DNA from: Leptasterias polaris
Taxonomy: Eukaryota > Echinodermata > Asteroidea > Forcipulatida > Asteriidae
NCBI GenBank assembly: GCA_037783415.1
Contig: JAZGTN010000170.1
Location: 1,028,501-1,092,500, forward strand
Direction of reading: 5' to 3'
Length of the DNA stretch: 64,000 nt
The notes beneath the pieces were generated by a model. The model ran no database searches and was not told where the DNA came from. It saw nothing but the letters and a program-made list of their open reading frames with translations. Of this stretch, positions 36,601-43,350 are shown in pieces. Made by a program: the position numbers and the translations under genes. The stretch's first letter is position 1. The number at the start of each line of letters is the position of its first letter.

Positions 36601-39600
36601 AACAAATGTAATTGTATTTATTTATTTATTTGTTAATTGCTGTGTGCTTTAAAATGTTCTCATGATAGCTAGATCTGCTAGACTTCCTCCTTGAGATCTA
36701 AGCGCCGTCATTAGCACACTTAGGCCTGTGACTTTATAGTTTTTGTCTGATCTGTCTAGGCTTTTTTGTCGTAGTACGCGTCCTCCCCTCAGACAGCTTG
36801 TGAGAGACGTGAACTTGCCATCAAGGGAATGAAAGATTGTGCATTGTGCCCAATGCAACACCCTGTAAACTTGGGGGTTTCATCACTAGACTGCTAGCAA
36901 TTTACCAATTTCTCAGGATTGTACTCTTTTAAACAATCACACACCTGTATCCAGTGCAAGTCTCGCTGGGTTTTTAAACATTTTGACCCGTTGATGAAGT
37001 GCACAACTTTATTTCCTTCACATACATTAACACAGAACTTCTTTAGTTATTTTACAAGGATCTTTCTTCATTTCTAACAAAATCTAAAAACACCATTAGG
37101 TAACTCAACAACCCTAAACTGTTGTACTCTGGATGCCTGATCCCATGTAAAGCATGATCAGTTTACTGGTGCAATCCTCGGTCCAACACCATTCAGTAAC
37201 TCAGTACCCAAACTGTTGGACTCTGATTATGGTGGTATGCCTGATCCCATGTAAAGCAACATTAATCAGTTTATCAAGTGCATTCTTCAGTCCAACACCA
37301 TTCAGTAAATCAACACCCAAACTGTTGGACTCTGATTATGGTGGTATGCCTGATCCCATGCAAAGCATGATCAGTTTACTGGTGCAGACCTCAGTCCAAC
37401 AGAATCAAATAAAACATGCAGTTGAATTTGAAGGTTTTGGGATGGTTAGGGTTAAAGTAATATATAAGTGGAAACGAAATGAATACTGACTAGACTTGCA
37501 TGGACTGTTATCATGGTGTGGCTTTCTCCAATCTTTTTCCCCAATCCAAAGCATTGTAGCCAAACAGAGGCTGGAAGAAAAAAATAGTCTGAATCCTACT
37601 TGGTGTAATGAATATTTAGCATTCATTACCATTATTGGGTGCAGGGTACTTGACTAAAAAGATGGTGGCATCATGATAAAGGTCTGTTGGAGAAGTTTAG
37701 GTTAAACAAAAACATACCTTCTTATTTTTTGTGTACAGTCCCTGCTATGTTGGAAAGTGACAGTGCGGGTCTATCCACAAAACCATCTGGACTGAGGGGT
37801 CGGAGTGCCAGTATGTCAAGCGACTACGACGGAGTAAAAATATCCATAGAATCACTCATTAAACAGGTAAGTCCAACGAGGGCGAAAGAGGGTCTATTTT
37901 TGACCACGTCGGGGAGCGTTCAACGGTGAATTTCATTGCATCCCAATCTTATTATGACCGCTTGTTTGTTGTTTTCTTGTATCAATGGCCATATAAAAAA
38001 TAATAATAACATCAGTGAAACACAGTTTGCTTTACTTATCACATCGCGTAAATTTGGTTTACACACGCCCTCACACGGTCAAAAATACTGCGAATTGACC
38101 TTATGCACAGAGTGTATACTTTGTTCTTGAACAGGCAAGACAGTTTGTCCCTAGTAAACGGCACCTCTATGAGGAAATACAAATACGTATTGGAGCATTT
38201 CAAAGGGCACCAAGGCAATGGCTGGGGGCTTGGAGGCAATTGCCTCTGATGGAGGTAAAGGGGGCTGTTCACTGGCCCATTCCGTGCTCTGCATGTATGT
38301 AGCTGTGCGTCTCCATTGTTTCATTGTAATTTTACCTCCAATAAGATGGGGGCAAGATGATATCAGCGCATATAAGGTCTACAACAGCAACGTTGATCAA
38401 GTCATTTCATACTCTTAGCTTGAGTATGTCTGCATTATTAACATACAAAATGTAATTCTTAGTTCTACCAATCTAACCTTGTTGCTATTTTTTAGCAGAA
38501 AGAATTTCCATTTGTTGTGCTCTTTTTATTGTTTGATTTCATGTTTTTATTGTTCAAATAACTATCTGTACTTTATAGAATATTGTCAGAATTTTAAGGA
38601 ATGTAATCAATGTCTGAAATTTTATTTGTTCTTATATAATTTCAATTCAATTTGTGTGTTTATTTTTGTTGCACTTGTACCGGAACCCAGTGGTTTCAAC
38701 TGGATAGACCACCATGGGTTGAAATAAGTAATACTCTTTGTAAAGGTACTATTAGGAAGGATATTTACAAATACTTTACTCCTATGATCAAGTTTATAAT
38801 AACTATTTAGAGAGTTTTCTCATTCTTTCTTGGGAACCCTCACAAAATTGTTGACAGTAAACTTTACTTTTGTAACAGCCTAATCAAAATGTTTGTTTTC
38901 TGCATTTGCAGCTCACCACATTCCTCACCGTCATGAATAGTCATGGTACTGACCCTGAGGTCGTCAAACAAGTCATCAAGCAGGTGAGGAAGTTCATCTC
39001 TGAAATTATTGAGTCACATTTTGACACTACTCAGTCAGCCAGTAATGAGAGACTCTGTAAAGGGTGAACCCATGGTTTGAGCCATTCATAGAATTTATAT
39101 CGTTGATTTTGAAATAAATTTCTACCTGGAAATGAATCTTGAACATTCAGTTTAGATTGCAGTATTGCTGACTTGAGTCAGTGACTTCGACTCAAGACCA
39201 GACTCAGTTTTGGGGACTTGTGACTTGTGACGTGTGACTCGACTTAACTTGACTTTGGCAGACTTAACTTGACTTGGTTTGTCAGAATTTGTTTCCGTTT
39301 CTAATTGTGATTCTTCTTTTTGTTGACCAGTCCTTCTATCTAGTAACAGCCAGTACTATAAACAACATACTGCTAAGGAAGGACATGTGTCATTGGTCAA
39401 AAGGAGTGCAAATCAGGTGAGTCAACGATACTCTCCCTCTCCCGGTGTCATATCTGCACCTCCCGTTTCTTCTCATCAAAATCTAATACTTTATTATTTC
39501 CACTAATTTGGGAGGCTAATCATCCTTACTCGCAGCTGAGAAGCTGAATTGTGAAGGACGCGGCTACAATGTCATTGAGCCGCAGGCAAGGCACCTTTGG

Positions 39601-41337
39601 CAGCCAGCCACATCAACCTATAAATGACCGGGGGGCACAGTCAGAGATTGAAAATGTTTGATTTTTGAAAGCATGTGGGAAGCCGAGGTTCCTAAAATGT
39701 TCAAATGTGAGCAGCTTGCATGGTGTATTGCAGTTTGTGAGAAAGTTTTACAGTACTTTAATGGTGCACTCTTTCAGCGGAGGGCAGTGACTAGGTCATC
39801 ACTCATTGACTCATTTTCTTGTGAATATTAGCAATTTGATTTTCACTACATTGAGTTGTATATGTAAGTCACTGTTGACACACAGTGGAAAAAGAAACCG
39901 GAAAGAGAGTGAAATCAAAATTCATGGAATCAAAATCTGTACTTGGCAGCACAGACTGCTTACTCCCCAGGCAGCTGAGGTGGCTTTAGTAAGGAATTTG
40001 AACAACTGGCCCAGTGGCTTGGGTAGTTATCTTCATGAGCCAGGAGCACCATACTTGACAGATACCTGGGCAAAATAAACATCAATTAGTATTAGGAATG
40101 GCCTGTTTGTATTCCTTATATTTGGTGTTTGCCCGTAGGTACAACATGAGCGAGCTGGAAGAGTGGTTACGAAGCAGCAAGGTATACGACAGCAACATGG
40201 AGGACACTCTAGAACCCCTGGTCCAGATTGCTCAACTCTTACAGGTCAAGAAGAGGACAGAGGACGACGTCAAGCTGATATGTGACACGTGCACAAAGCT
40301 CACATCAACACAGGTAAGACCAGGAAAAAATAAGAAGAAACAAGTAATTGGTCTTGGAGTCTCCACTACAATAGAACTAAGTATCATCAAAATAAACTGG
40401 ACGATGTTAATATTTAAATTTTGTTATTGTGCCTACTGATTGTTTATCTTCCAATTGAATCTGGTTTTATACTTTTATGTCATATTATCATTTTGGTATT
40501 TTTTCCAAGCATTCAGCCTGTACATAACTATCATGTTTTATATTTTTGTTTGCATGTAACCATTTTTAATGTTATTCTCTTGCTTTGCTTTGGATTTGCC
40601 TGTACTCCTCTTCCTGCATCCAAACCCTTTTCAACACTCCTCTGCCCTGACATCTCCAGCCACTTTCTCCTTGTTATTTCCGGTTTCTTTAACTGTTCAT
40701 TTTACAATGAAAGCAACTTATTTAAATTTTGCAGTAAATCTGATGTGTGTTTTATAACCTGTTATGTACTTTGAAAATACACCTGAAAATTAACTTATTT
40801 CTAAATTTGTATAAAAATGTTTATTGTATTTTATTGCATTTATAATATTTTCATGTTATCAGAACGATGTGGGTTTTAGTTGCTAAATATAATAATTGCC
40901 ATTTATTCATGAATGATAATAACTTGTATTTCATATTTGCAAAAATCATAAATTATATTCAAAGTTGTGTTAATATTATATAGATTTGCTAAATACAATA
41001 ATTGCCATTTATTCATAATAGATAATCAGTTTGATTTCATATTCATAAAAATCATGAAGTACACTCAAATTAACGTTACTATTTATCAAACACACAGGTG
41101 GTGAAGATTCTAAATCTCTACACGCCTGACGAGTACGAGAAGAAGACGGAGGTGTCGTTCATCCGCAAGGTCCAGGCCAAGCTGAATGGCAGGATGGACC
41201 CCAAGAAGGAAGCTCAGCTCCTCATCGACACCAAGTACACATTCCCCGTAACCTTCCCGTATAACCCCTCATCGGTACTCTTGAACGAGATCACAATACC
41301 ACATTCTTTCAAGTTGGAATGCGTGAAGAGAGTATGA
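6431..41337 (+). CDS. MYO5: Unconventional myosin V heavy chain, C-terminal half (19 exons, 5' part outside window)
   Basis: Class V myosins are dimeric actin motors that carry vesicles, organelles and RNPs. Exons read: 6431-6655, 13631-13724, 13936-14207, 15580-15756, 16461-16624, 17354-17533, 20920-21021, 26719-26839, 28708-28785, 31061-31163, 31531-31707, 32163-32314, 33311-33400, 34203-34353, 37739-37866, 38912-38983, 39331-39416, 40139-40313, 41098-41337. All phases agree and give 928 codons plus TGA. In this partial protein, residues 1-160 and 198-500 are mostly coiled coil, 165-197 is a Ser/Glu-rich break, 506-540 is a Ser/Thr/Pro/Ala linker, and 541-928 is the globular tail with the DIL domain. 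Hallmarks are [72 protein letters not shown] and [11 protein letters not shown], all close to vertebrate MYO5A-C. Motor and IQ motifs are absent because they lie upstream. The deuterostome copy is presumably the single pre-duplication orthologue of MYO5A/B/C (inference). Confidence 0.95.
7261..7358. repeat. Perfect 49-bp tandem duplication
   Basis: Two identical units starting ctgaaacggtttaccagcca. Their identity indicates a recent event or polymorphism. Confidence 0.92.
7611..7655 (+). repeat. G-rich repeat, potential quadruplex
   Basis: gtgggggcttgggggg occurs twice in tandem next to ggggtgggtggggg. Confidence 0.75.
9270..9640. mobile_element. Two decayed foldback MITEs
   Basis: 9270-9420 carries ctgctaagcagaataaggt, gactggtatcctgcttag and aataaattgggccaagg. 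9450-9640 carries taactcgcttctgcc, tgtgctaag and agctctatgaaatt. Both are diverged members of the GGGCCCAATTTCATAG family. Confidence 0.5.
10141..10200. repeat. Short tandem repeat accgtggtgttttttt
   Basis: Four units of about 15-16 bp, varying in T-run length. Confidence 0.85.
10480..11060. repeat. Diverged tandem repeat of about 173-184 bp
   Basis: Three units, each with gacacaagggtttttc-type, tttcttccccc, gttctcttgctgtgct and gatgtggagtaaagc (10627, 10800, 10984). The last two units share cccggttcatacttca. Confidence 0.8.
11521..11575. mobile_element. Single arm of foldback MITE
   Basis: Only the left arm remains: agggcccaatttcatagagc, then tgcttaagcagaacaattgc. The rest is deleted. Confidence 0.55.
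13631..13724 (+). CDS. MYO5: Myosin V exon b (coiled coil)
   Basis: 94 nt, phase 0 in, phase 1 out. Reads [20 protein letters not shown] then [11 protein letters not shown]. Acceptor tttacag, donor ggtaaat with the exon ending in the first g. The split Glu codon is completed by AG of the next exon. Confidence 0.92.
13936..14207 (+). CDS. MYO5: Myosin V exon c (coiled coil end and Ser-rich break)
   Basis: 272 nt, phase 1 in, phase 0 out. The first part reads [20 protein letters not shown], matching MYO5A around MEKKLVEETKQLELDLNDER, and continues with [18 protein letters not shown]. The second part, [14 protein letters not shown], corresponds to the vertebrate RTDSTHSSNESEY segment. In MYO5A this flexible break between coils is protease-sensitive. 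Donor is gtaatg followed by a C run. Confidence 0.93.
15580..15756 (+). CDS. MYO5: Myosin V exon d (medial coiled coil)
   Basis: 59 codons, phase 0 both ends. Contains [20 protein letters not shown], the counterpart of vertebrate [20 protein letters not shown]. This is one of the most diagnostic stretches of the class V tail. Acceptor tatcag, donor gtaggt. Confidence 0.94.
15800..16137 (-). mobile_element. tRNA-derived SINE, family S1, full length
   Basis: On the minus strand the head reads gtcgtggccgagcggttgag (box A) with ggttcgaatccc-type box B. Then follow tgacacttgtgtccttgagc, ttcacccaggggtaaaatgg, gtacctgtgagggcagagat and a tail ending gcgcaatgatcatt and ATT repeats. About 340 bp. The head resembles tRNA-Leu/Ser. 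Confidence 0.75.
16203..16379. mobile_element. Foldback MITE, decayed copy
   Basis: Matches the family through aggataccagtc, ttggctggtaaccttattct and gaaattggaccccagg. Terminal symmetry is partly lost. Lies 80 bases upstream of myosin exon e. Confidence 0.6.
16461..16624 (+). CDS. MYO5: Myosin V exon e (medial coiled coil)
   Basis: 164 nt, phase 0 in, phase 2 out. Reads [20 protein letters not shown] and later [16 protein letters not shown]. It aligns with vertebrate TSVSEELDVRKEEVLIL. Strong donor gtgagt. Confidence 0.93.
17354..17533 (+). CDS. MYO5: Myosin V exon f (medial coil, ends at exon-F junction)
   Basis: 180 nt, phase 2 in and out. Reads [15 protein letters not shown], an acidic linker, then [14 protein letters not shown]. 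The last part matches vertebrate GEIAQAYIGLKETN, the residues directly before the alternatively spliced exon F of MYO5A. Donor gtgagta. Confidence 0.92.
17759..17881. mobile_element. Short MITE with GTATCCGAATTGG-type termini
   Basis: Left gtgtccgatttggctgc and right gccgccaattcggatacggc are inverted. The centre atgcgttgaagtatagga is shared with a diverged copy at 46410-46510, which starts with gccgtatccaaattgg. Confidence 0.55.
19179..19265 (+). mobile_element. tRNA-like SINE head
   Basis: caccgtggtcaagtggttag with box A TGGTCAAGTGG, then ttgtgggttcaaatccggcc with box B. Stem pairing is poor and the sequence continues without a terminator, so a SINE head is more likely than a tRNA gene. Confidence 0.5.
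20016..20145. repeat. 22-bp minisatellite
   Basis: Six copies of aaaatctccctgattggagt-ac, the first and last diverged. Located 775 bases upstream of myosin exon g. Confidence 0.92.
20770..20815. repeat. 10-bp tandem repeat (tgaccccctg type)
   Basis: About five units of tgaccccc(c)t in a C-rich stretch that ends 110 bases before myosin exon g. Confidence 0.85.
20920..21021 (+). CDS. MYO5: Myosin V candidate cassette exon g, at the vertebrate exon F position
   Basis: 102 nt (34 codons), phase 2 in and out, so inclusion or skipping keeps the frame. A long pyrimidine tract ends in ctcttag, and the donor is gtgagt. Reads [16 protein letters not shown] then [18 protein letters not shown], with GC content clearly above the introns around it. 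Skipping it joins KMTN directly to QILEKENQ, the equivalent of the vertebrate exon-F-minus junction ETN-RLLESQ. It has no obvious similarity to vertebrate exon F, whose acidic ELNEDGEL stretch is missing. Whether it is constitutive or alternative cannot be seen from DNA. Confidence 0.72.
21140..22116. mobile_element. TIR-bounded element of about 975 bp with an unknown ORF
   Basis: cttagggagcgcctca at 21142-21157 is repeated inverted as tgaggcgctcccttag at 22098-22113, a perfect 16-bp pair. Inside, on the minus strand, 21623-21240 is open for 127 codons and looks like protein ([52 protein letters not shown]). I do not recognise the family. The region upstream of it on that strand is broken. 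Confidence 0.5.
23560..23660 (-). mobile_element. Remnant of SINE family S3
   Basis: Shares gagcgggatttgaa, ggtctcc and attttgtcaatatctttgtt with the copy at 33945. The tRNA-like core is largely deleted. Confidence 0.5.
24695..24905. mobile_element. MITE with GC-box termini and repeated ATTGG motifs
   Basis: Termini TTAAGCCCCGCCC and GGGCGGAGCTTAA are inverted, 12 of 13 positions matching. The right half holds three ATTGGTC/ATGGTC motifs in 35 bases (24850-24885). No open frame. Confidence 0.55.
26719..26839 (+). CDS. MYO5: Myosin V exon h (medial coil)
   Basis: 121 nt, phase 2 in, phase 0 out. Reads [20 protein letters not shown] then [20 protein letters not shown]. It matches vertebrate [20 protein letters not shown] and KEENNRQQQLLAQ. 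Confidence 0.93.
27575..27596. repeat. C homopolymer, 22 bases
   Basis: Uninterrupted C run in a myosin intron. The length is prone to sequencing error. Confidence 0.95.
27936..28010. repeat. 8-bp tandem repeat gggtccca
   Basis: Nine near-perfect copies in a myosin intron. Confidence 0.92.
28708..28785 (+). CDS. MYO5: Myosin V exon i
   Basis: 26 codons, phase 0 both ends. Reads [20 protein letters not shown] then LTNENL, almost the same as vertebrate [25 protein letters not shown]. A 16-base C run lies 40 bases past the donor. Confidence 0.94.
28825..28840. repeat. C homopolymer, 16 bases, near exon i donor
   Basis: Starts 40 bases after the end of myosin exon i. Confidence 0.95.
28934..29131. 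mobile_element. Foldback MITE, GGGCCCAATTTCATAG family, intact copy
   Basis: About 198 bp with terminal inverted repeats of roughly 30 bp (ACCAGGGCC..AATTTCATAG and CTATGAAATTGGGCCCTGGT). The whole element is self-complementary, with TAAGCAG and GGTTACCAGC/CTGGTATCC sub-motifs. No open frame. Confidence 0.8.
29845..29955 (+). repeat. Interspersed repeat with CCATTTTGGGAGTCAATGTC core
   Basis: Contains acccaattcacctgatgtcg, tcacaataatcttggtcgcg and the core, then gtgttatacagtgtagtgcg. Further copies at 35570-35700 and 35760-35895 (minus) and 56388-56480 (plus). Confidence 0.6.
30653..30980. mobile_element. Foldback element built of GGCTTTGGCTCC-type hexamers
   Basis: Left arm (30668-30800) is a degenerate array of ggctttggctcc/ggcttgggctcg. 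Right arm (30853-30965) is the reverse complement, with agcccaagccggagcc units. The arms flank a 55-base unique centre. Ends ccctttttgaaacca and gttttgaaaaggg are roughly inverted. Both strands are open across the array and give Lys-Pro-Glu-Pro-like or Gly-Leu-like peptides, which follow from the repeat and are not a gene. Confidence 0.65.
31061..31163 (+). CDS. MYO5: Myosin V exon j (end of coiled coil)
   Basis: 103 nt, phase 0 in, phase 1 out. Reads [20 protein letters not shown] then [14 protein letters not shown]. It corresponds to vertebrate [22 protein letters not shown], the last coil before the globular tail. Confidence 0.94.
31531..31707 (+). CDS. MYO5: Myosin V exon k (linker and start of globular tail)
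   Basis: 177 nt, phase 1 in and out. A Ser/Thr/Pro/Ala-rich linker is followed by [20 protein letters not shown]. This is the start of the globular cargo-binding domain (vertebrate KDFQGMLEYKKEDEQKLV). Acceptor caccacag, donor gtgagt. Confidence 0.94.
32163..32314 (+). CDS. MYO5: Myosin V exon l (globular tail)
   Basis: 152 nt, phase 1 in, phase 0 out. Contains [20 protein letters not shown] and [19 protein letters not shown], nearly identical in pattern to vertebrate [20 protein letters not shown]. Confidence 0.95.
32505..32765 (-). mobile_element. tRNA-derived SINE, family S2
   Basis: On the minus strand a tRNA-like head reads gctagcttggtggtctagtg, then gtaagacatctgctc, then gtcgtgggttcaaatcccac (box A and box B of a Pol III promoter). 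The outer part carries the tttttaccctgacagtgatg end and the attatattcattatccccga tail. It is not a tRNA gene because the acceptor arms do not pair well. Confidence 0.65.
33187..33238. repeat. 13-bp tandem repeat ttgttcccccaca
   Basis: About 3.8 copies, 70 bases before myosin exon m. Confidence 0.88.
33311..33400 (+). CDS. MYO5: Myosin V exon m (DIL domain)
   Basis: 30 codons, phase 0 both ends. Reads [20 protein letters not shown] then [10 protein letters not shown]. Two residues are missing compared with the vertebrate KKRGDDFETVSFWLSNT junction. A TTAA-flanked MITE begins 16 bases after the exon end. Confidence 0.95.
33417..33673. mobile_element. TTAA-flanked MITE (family P1), piggyBac-like
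   Basis: 257 bp flanked on both sides by TTAA (33413-33416 and 33674-33677). Termini are CCCTTTAGAGA and TCTCTAAAGGG, a perfect 11-bp terminal inverted repeat. TTAA duplication with CCC/GGG termini is typical of piggyBac-type elements. There is no open frame, so it is non-autonomous. It starts 16 bases after myosin exon m. Confidence 0.8.
33945..34115 (-). mobile_element. tRNA-derived SINE, family S3
   Basis: The minus strand reads ggctagatagctcagttggt then agagcaccggcacctttatt and gattcaaatcccgctctatt, a clear tRNA-like head of the TAGCTCAGTTGGTAGAGC type. Flanks gaacaaagatattgacaaaa and caacatgtatgttcaacccc. It lies 90 bases before myosin exon n. Confidence 0.65.
34203..34353 (+). CDS. MYO5: Myosin V exon n (DIL domain)
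   Basis: 151 nt, phase 0 in, phase 1 out. Contains [20 protein letters not shown] and a helix ending [10 protein letters not shown], matching vertebrate RQNEHCLTNFDLAEYRQVL and LENILQPMI. The region just upstream is a tRNA-derived SINE on the opposite strand. Confidence 0.95.
34552..34748. mobile_element. Foldback MITE, GGGCCCAATTTCATAG family
   Basis: About 197 bp, ends cagggcccaatttcatgg and ctatgaaattgggcccag. Reverse orientation relative to the copy at 28934 by its internal motifs. Confidence 0.8.
35570..35895 (-). repeat. Two tandemly placed copies of the CCATTTTGGGAGTC repeat
   Basis: 35570-35700 and 35760-35895 both read, on the minus strand, from ttcacctgac through a cgccatttt-like core to gtgcattttagg. 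They lie about 190 bases apart. Confidence 0.55.
35921..35976. repeat. 28-bp tandem duplication
   Basis: tactttggaaatatcaaact then tttactgc, twice, identical. Confidence 0.9.
37085..37405. repeat. Three-copy tandem repeat (92 and 110 bp spacing)
   Basis: aaactgttg(t/g)actctg at 37117, 37209 and 37319, each followed by atgcctgatcccatg and atcagttta. Lies upstream of myosin exon o. Confidence 0.8.
37739..37866 (+). CDS. MYO5: Myosin V exon o (DIL loop with basic-Ser motif)
   Basis: 128 nt, phase 1 in, phase 0 out. Reads [10 protein letters not shown], then [15 protein letters not shown], then [11 protein letters not shown]. The [10 protein letters not shown] stretch corresponds to vertebrate GLRKRTSSIAD, which carries the tail serine reported as a CaMKII target in MYO5A. 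Phosphorylation here is inference. Confidence 0.93.
38160..38265 (+). repeat. Interspersed repeat GGCACCTCTATGAGG
   Basis: ggcacctctatgaggaaata, attggagcatttcaaagggc and accaaggcaatgg also occur at 27015-27105 (plus). A part with gaggcaattgcctc is inverted at 19455-19505. Confidence 0.5.
38912..38983 (+). CDS. MYO5: Myosin V exon p (globular tail)
   Basis: 24 codons, phase 0 both ends. Reads [20 protein letters not shown] then VIKQ, like vertebrate [20 protein letters not shown]. Confidence 0.94.
39140..39290. repeat. Degenerate GACTTG/GACTCG hexamer array
   Basis: Irregular runs such as gacttgagtcagtgacttcg, gacttgtgacttgtgacgtg and acttaacttgactttgg just upstream of myosin exon q. Confidence 0.6.
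39331..39416 (+). CDS. MYO5: Myosin V exon q (globular tail)
   Basis: 86 nt, phase 0 in, phase 2 out. Reads [20 protein letters not shown] then HWSKGVQI, the counterpart of vertebrate [21 protein letters not shown]. Confidence 0.95.
40139..40313 (+). CDS. MYO5: Myosin V exon r (globular tail)
   Basis: 175 nt, phase 2 in, phase 0 out. Reads [20 protein letters not shown], then [20 protein letters not shown], then [12 protein letters not shown]. Acceptor gcccgtag, donor gtaaga. Alignment to MYO5A is near colinear. Confidence 0.96.
41098..41337 (+). CDS. MYO5: Myosin V exon s (terminal exon and stop)
   Basis: 240 nt including TGA, phase 0. Reads [20 protein letters not shown], later [12 protein letters not shown], and ends KLECVKRV. 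Vertebrate tails end [20 protein letters not shown] and then ISRV or IQRV. The C-terminal Arg-Val is kept. Confidence 0.96.
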   Translation: MVKILNLYTPDEYEKKTEVSFIRKVQAKLNGRMDPKKEAQLLIDTKYTFPVTFPYNPSSVLLNEITIPHSFKLECVKRV

Positions 41338-41439
41338 TGGGGTTTACTGTTTTGGGGTTTTTGTTTAATCCCATGTTGATACGACTGTAATTTGTATTCT
41401 TCCCCGGGGAGTGATGATCCCTCTAACTGATGTTAAACT

Positions 41440-41880
41440 GTTGTTATCCAGGTTAACCATTAGTAGTTTTAACCCTGGTTAACAGTTAGTAGTTTTAATC
41501 GTGGTTAGCCGTTGTTACACCCTTGGTGGCTATTAGTGGTTTCTATCCTATTTAAACCAATGCTGAACGTGGTTCACTTTATGTAGTATTATGAACTGGG
41601 ATTGTCTTGTAGGAAGCGTACATCTCAGTTGACCTCTAGGAAGTAATAACCGTAGTTTGACCTTCAGGAAATGGTGAACCTAGGTGACTTAGGGACAGTG
41701 ATCACCCTTATTGACCTGTAGGTAGTACTGACCCTGGTTGACCACTAGGAAGTGATTAGTGTACCCCGGAAGTGACCCCGGCTGTCTTAGTAACAATGAT
41801 CACCCTGATTGACCTTTAGGTATTGCTGAACCTTATTGGCCTAAAGATAGTGCAGACTCTGTTTGACTTTTGACCTGGTC
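41440..41880. repeat. Degenerate repeat rich in TTGACCtnTAGG in presumed myosin 3' UTR
   Basis: Recurring pieces: ggttaaccattagtagtttt, ttgacctctaggaagt, ttgacctgtaggtagt, gaccctggttgaccactagg, ttgacctttaggtatt. Spacing is about 30-60 bases. It starts about 100 bases after the stop codon. Confidence 0.6.
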
Positions 41881-42432
41881 AGGAAGTTCCGGCCCGGATT
41901 AAAACTTTCCAAAAAGCTCTTTTGAAACAGTCCATCTATACCCTGTTTATGATCAAAACATTGGAAAGTTTTATGAGAGCCAATGATCTTCCTTCAGAGT
42001 GAAGCATGTGAAAAGAAAATTTTCTATCAAAAATTGAAAACTAAGCATAAGTTAACTTTCAGCAAAATAATTCATAATAATAAGGTATATAAATTTGCAG
42101 TGCCCCCCCCCATTCCTATTAAATATTTTTAATTAATAAAAAATAAAAAAATAAAATAAAAAATGAATGATTTTTTTTTTTTTTTTTAAATATGGCTATA
42201 ACACCTTAAGAAAATGTAGTGTATCCTTCCGTCGTAATTTTTACTTGTCTAATGCGGCATAGATGTATCGTGTGCAGCGCAAAAAGTTTAAGTTGACAGC
42301 AACAGGGTGCAGCAAAATGAGATCCACCAAATAAATTTGAAATGCGTTCAGTTTACTTTCAAGTTCATTAGATTTCTTTAACTATTTTCAGATTTCTTGT
42401 GTTTTGTAAACCAGTCTTAATTAAATTGCTGG

Positions 42433-42735
42433 TCTTGGGCTCGATTTCACAAAGCAATAGACCCTTCCCATGAAATATTTAAATTGCACATCACGCGTGC
42501 GCACTTACACTGCTGGTTGGCAAAATGATGGAACATTGCCCCTTTTTGTGTGGGGCTGATGGTGGCGTGACGCAGACGCGCTTGTGCGTCTGCTTAGTGC
42601 ACAACTCTATGGCGTTTGCCAACCAGCAGGGTCTGTACGCATGCGTGAATGTAATTAGCATATTTCATGGGAAGGGTCCATTAAGATTGATACACATCTT
42701 AAGATCAGTCTTAGCTCTTTGTGAAATCATACCCT
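42433..42735. mobile_element. Outer MITE interrupted by the one at 42469
   Basis: Ends cttgggctcgatttcacaaa (left) and ctctttgtgaaatcatacc (right) are inverted and enclose the inner element. A further left arm of the same type, cctgggcttgattttctcaa, is at 24360-24400. Confidence 0.5.
42469..42680. mobile_element. MITE with about 65-bp terminal inverted repeats
   Basis: Left arm gacccttcccatgaaatatt ... gctggttggcaaa, right arm tttgccaaccagcagggtct ... atatttcatgggaagggtc. The arms pair over most of their length, including cgtgcgc/gcatgcg. No open frame of its own. Confidence 0.7.
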
Positions 42736-43164
42736 GGCAGTCAAAATATCATTATGAAATGTGGGGGTGGGGGGGGGGGGGTGAACTTACCTAAAATTCA
42801 AATGTCAATATTGTAAATATGAGCACCTTTTCCATTGAAATTGGAGAAATACTCATCCCAAATCCAATGATGCACCCTTCCTTCAGCCACATCTTCAGTA
42901 ATGAGCTAACTACTTTCCATGTTCAGATGTTTTTGGTGTGTGTGGGTCGTATGAAGTAGTAGCATTGTGGAGACTTTGTTACAATTATTTGTTGGATATT
43001 TTTGATGTCTTTCCAAAGAGGCTGAATACAGTAATTGAGAGAATTTGCGTCTGTCTGTACAGATGTCCCTGGTGCAATGTCTATGGTATGTGCGTTATCC
43101 TCGGATCAATAGCCTGTAATCATCACCGGTTACACTTGGTGGTCTTGTGATATCGCATCTGCAG

Positions 43165-43350
43165 AGCATAGAGCTGCTTAAGCAAAAAAGATTGCTCACA
43201 AATTTTCTGTTCAGCAGAAATAAGCAGGATACCAGCAACAGATTGTATGTGGGATACGGTATTTAGGCTGGTAACCTTATTCTGGTGAGCATAATTTTGT
43301 TGCGCTCAGCTCCTTATGGTGCTTAAGCAGCTCTATGAAATTGGGCCCTA
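43165..43350. mobile_element. Foldback MITE, GGGCCCAATTTCATAG family
   Basis: About 186 bp. Left end degraded (gagcatagagctgctta), right end ctatgaaattgggccct intact. Lies in the probable myosin 3' UTR. Confidence 0.72.

Larger units (their letters stand above)
34354..37738. other. Myosin V intron between exons n and o
   Basis: Non-coding. Contains a MITE (34552-34748), two copies of a repeat with a CGCCATTTTGGGAGTCAATG core (35570-35700 and 35760-35895), a 28-bp duplication (35921-35976) and a three-copy tandem repeat (37085-37405). Nothing was recognised at 36000-37080. Confidence 0.55.
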
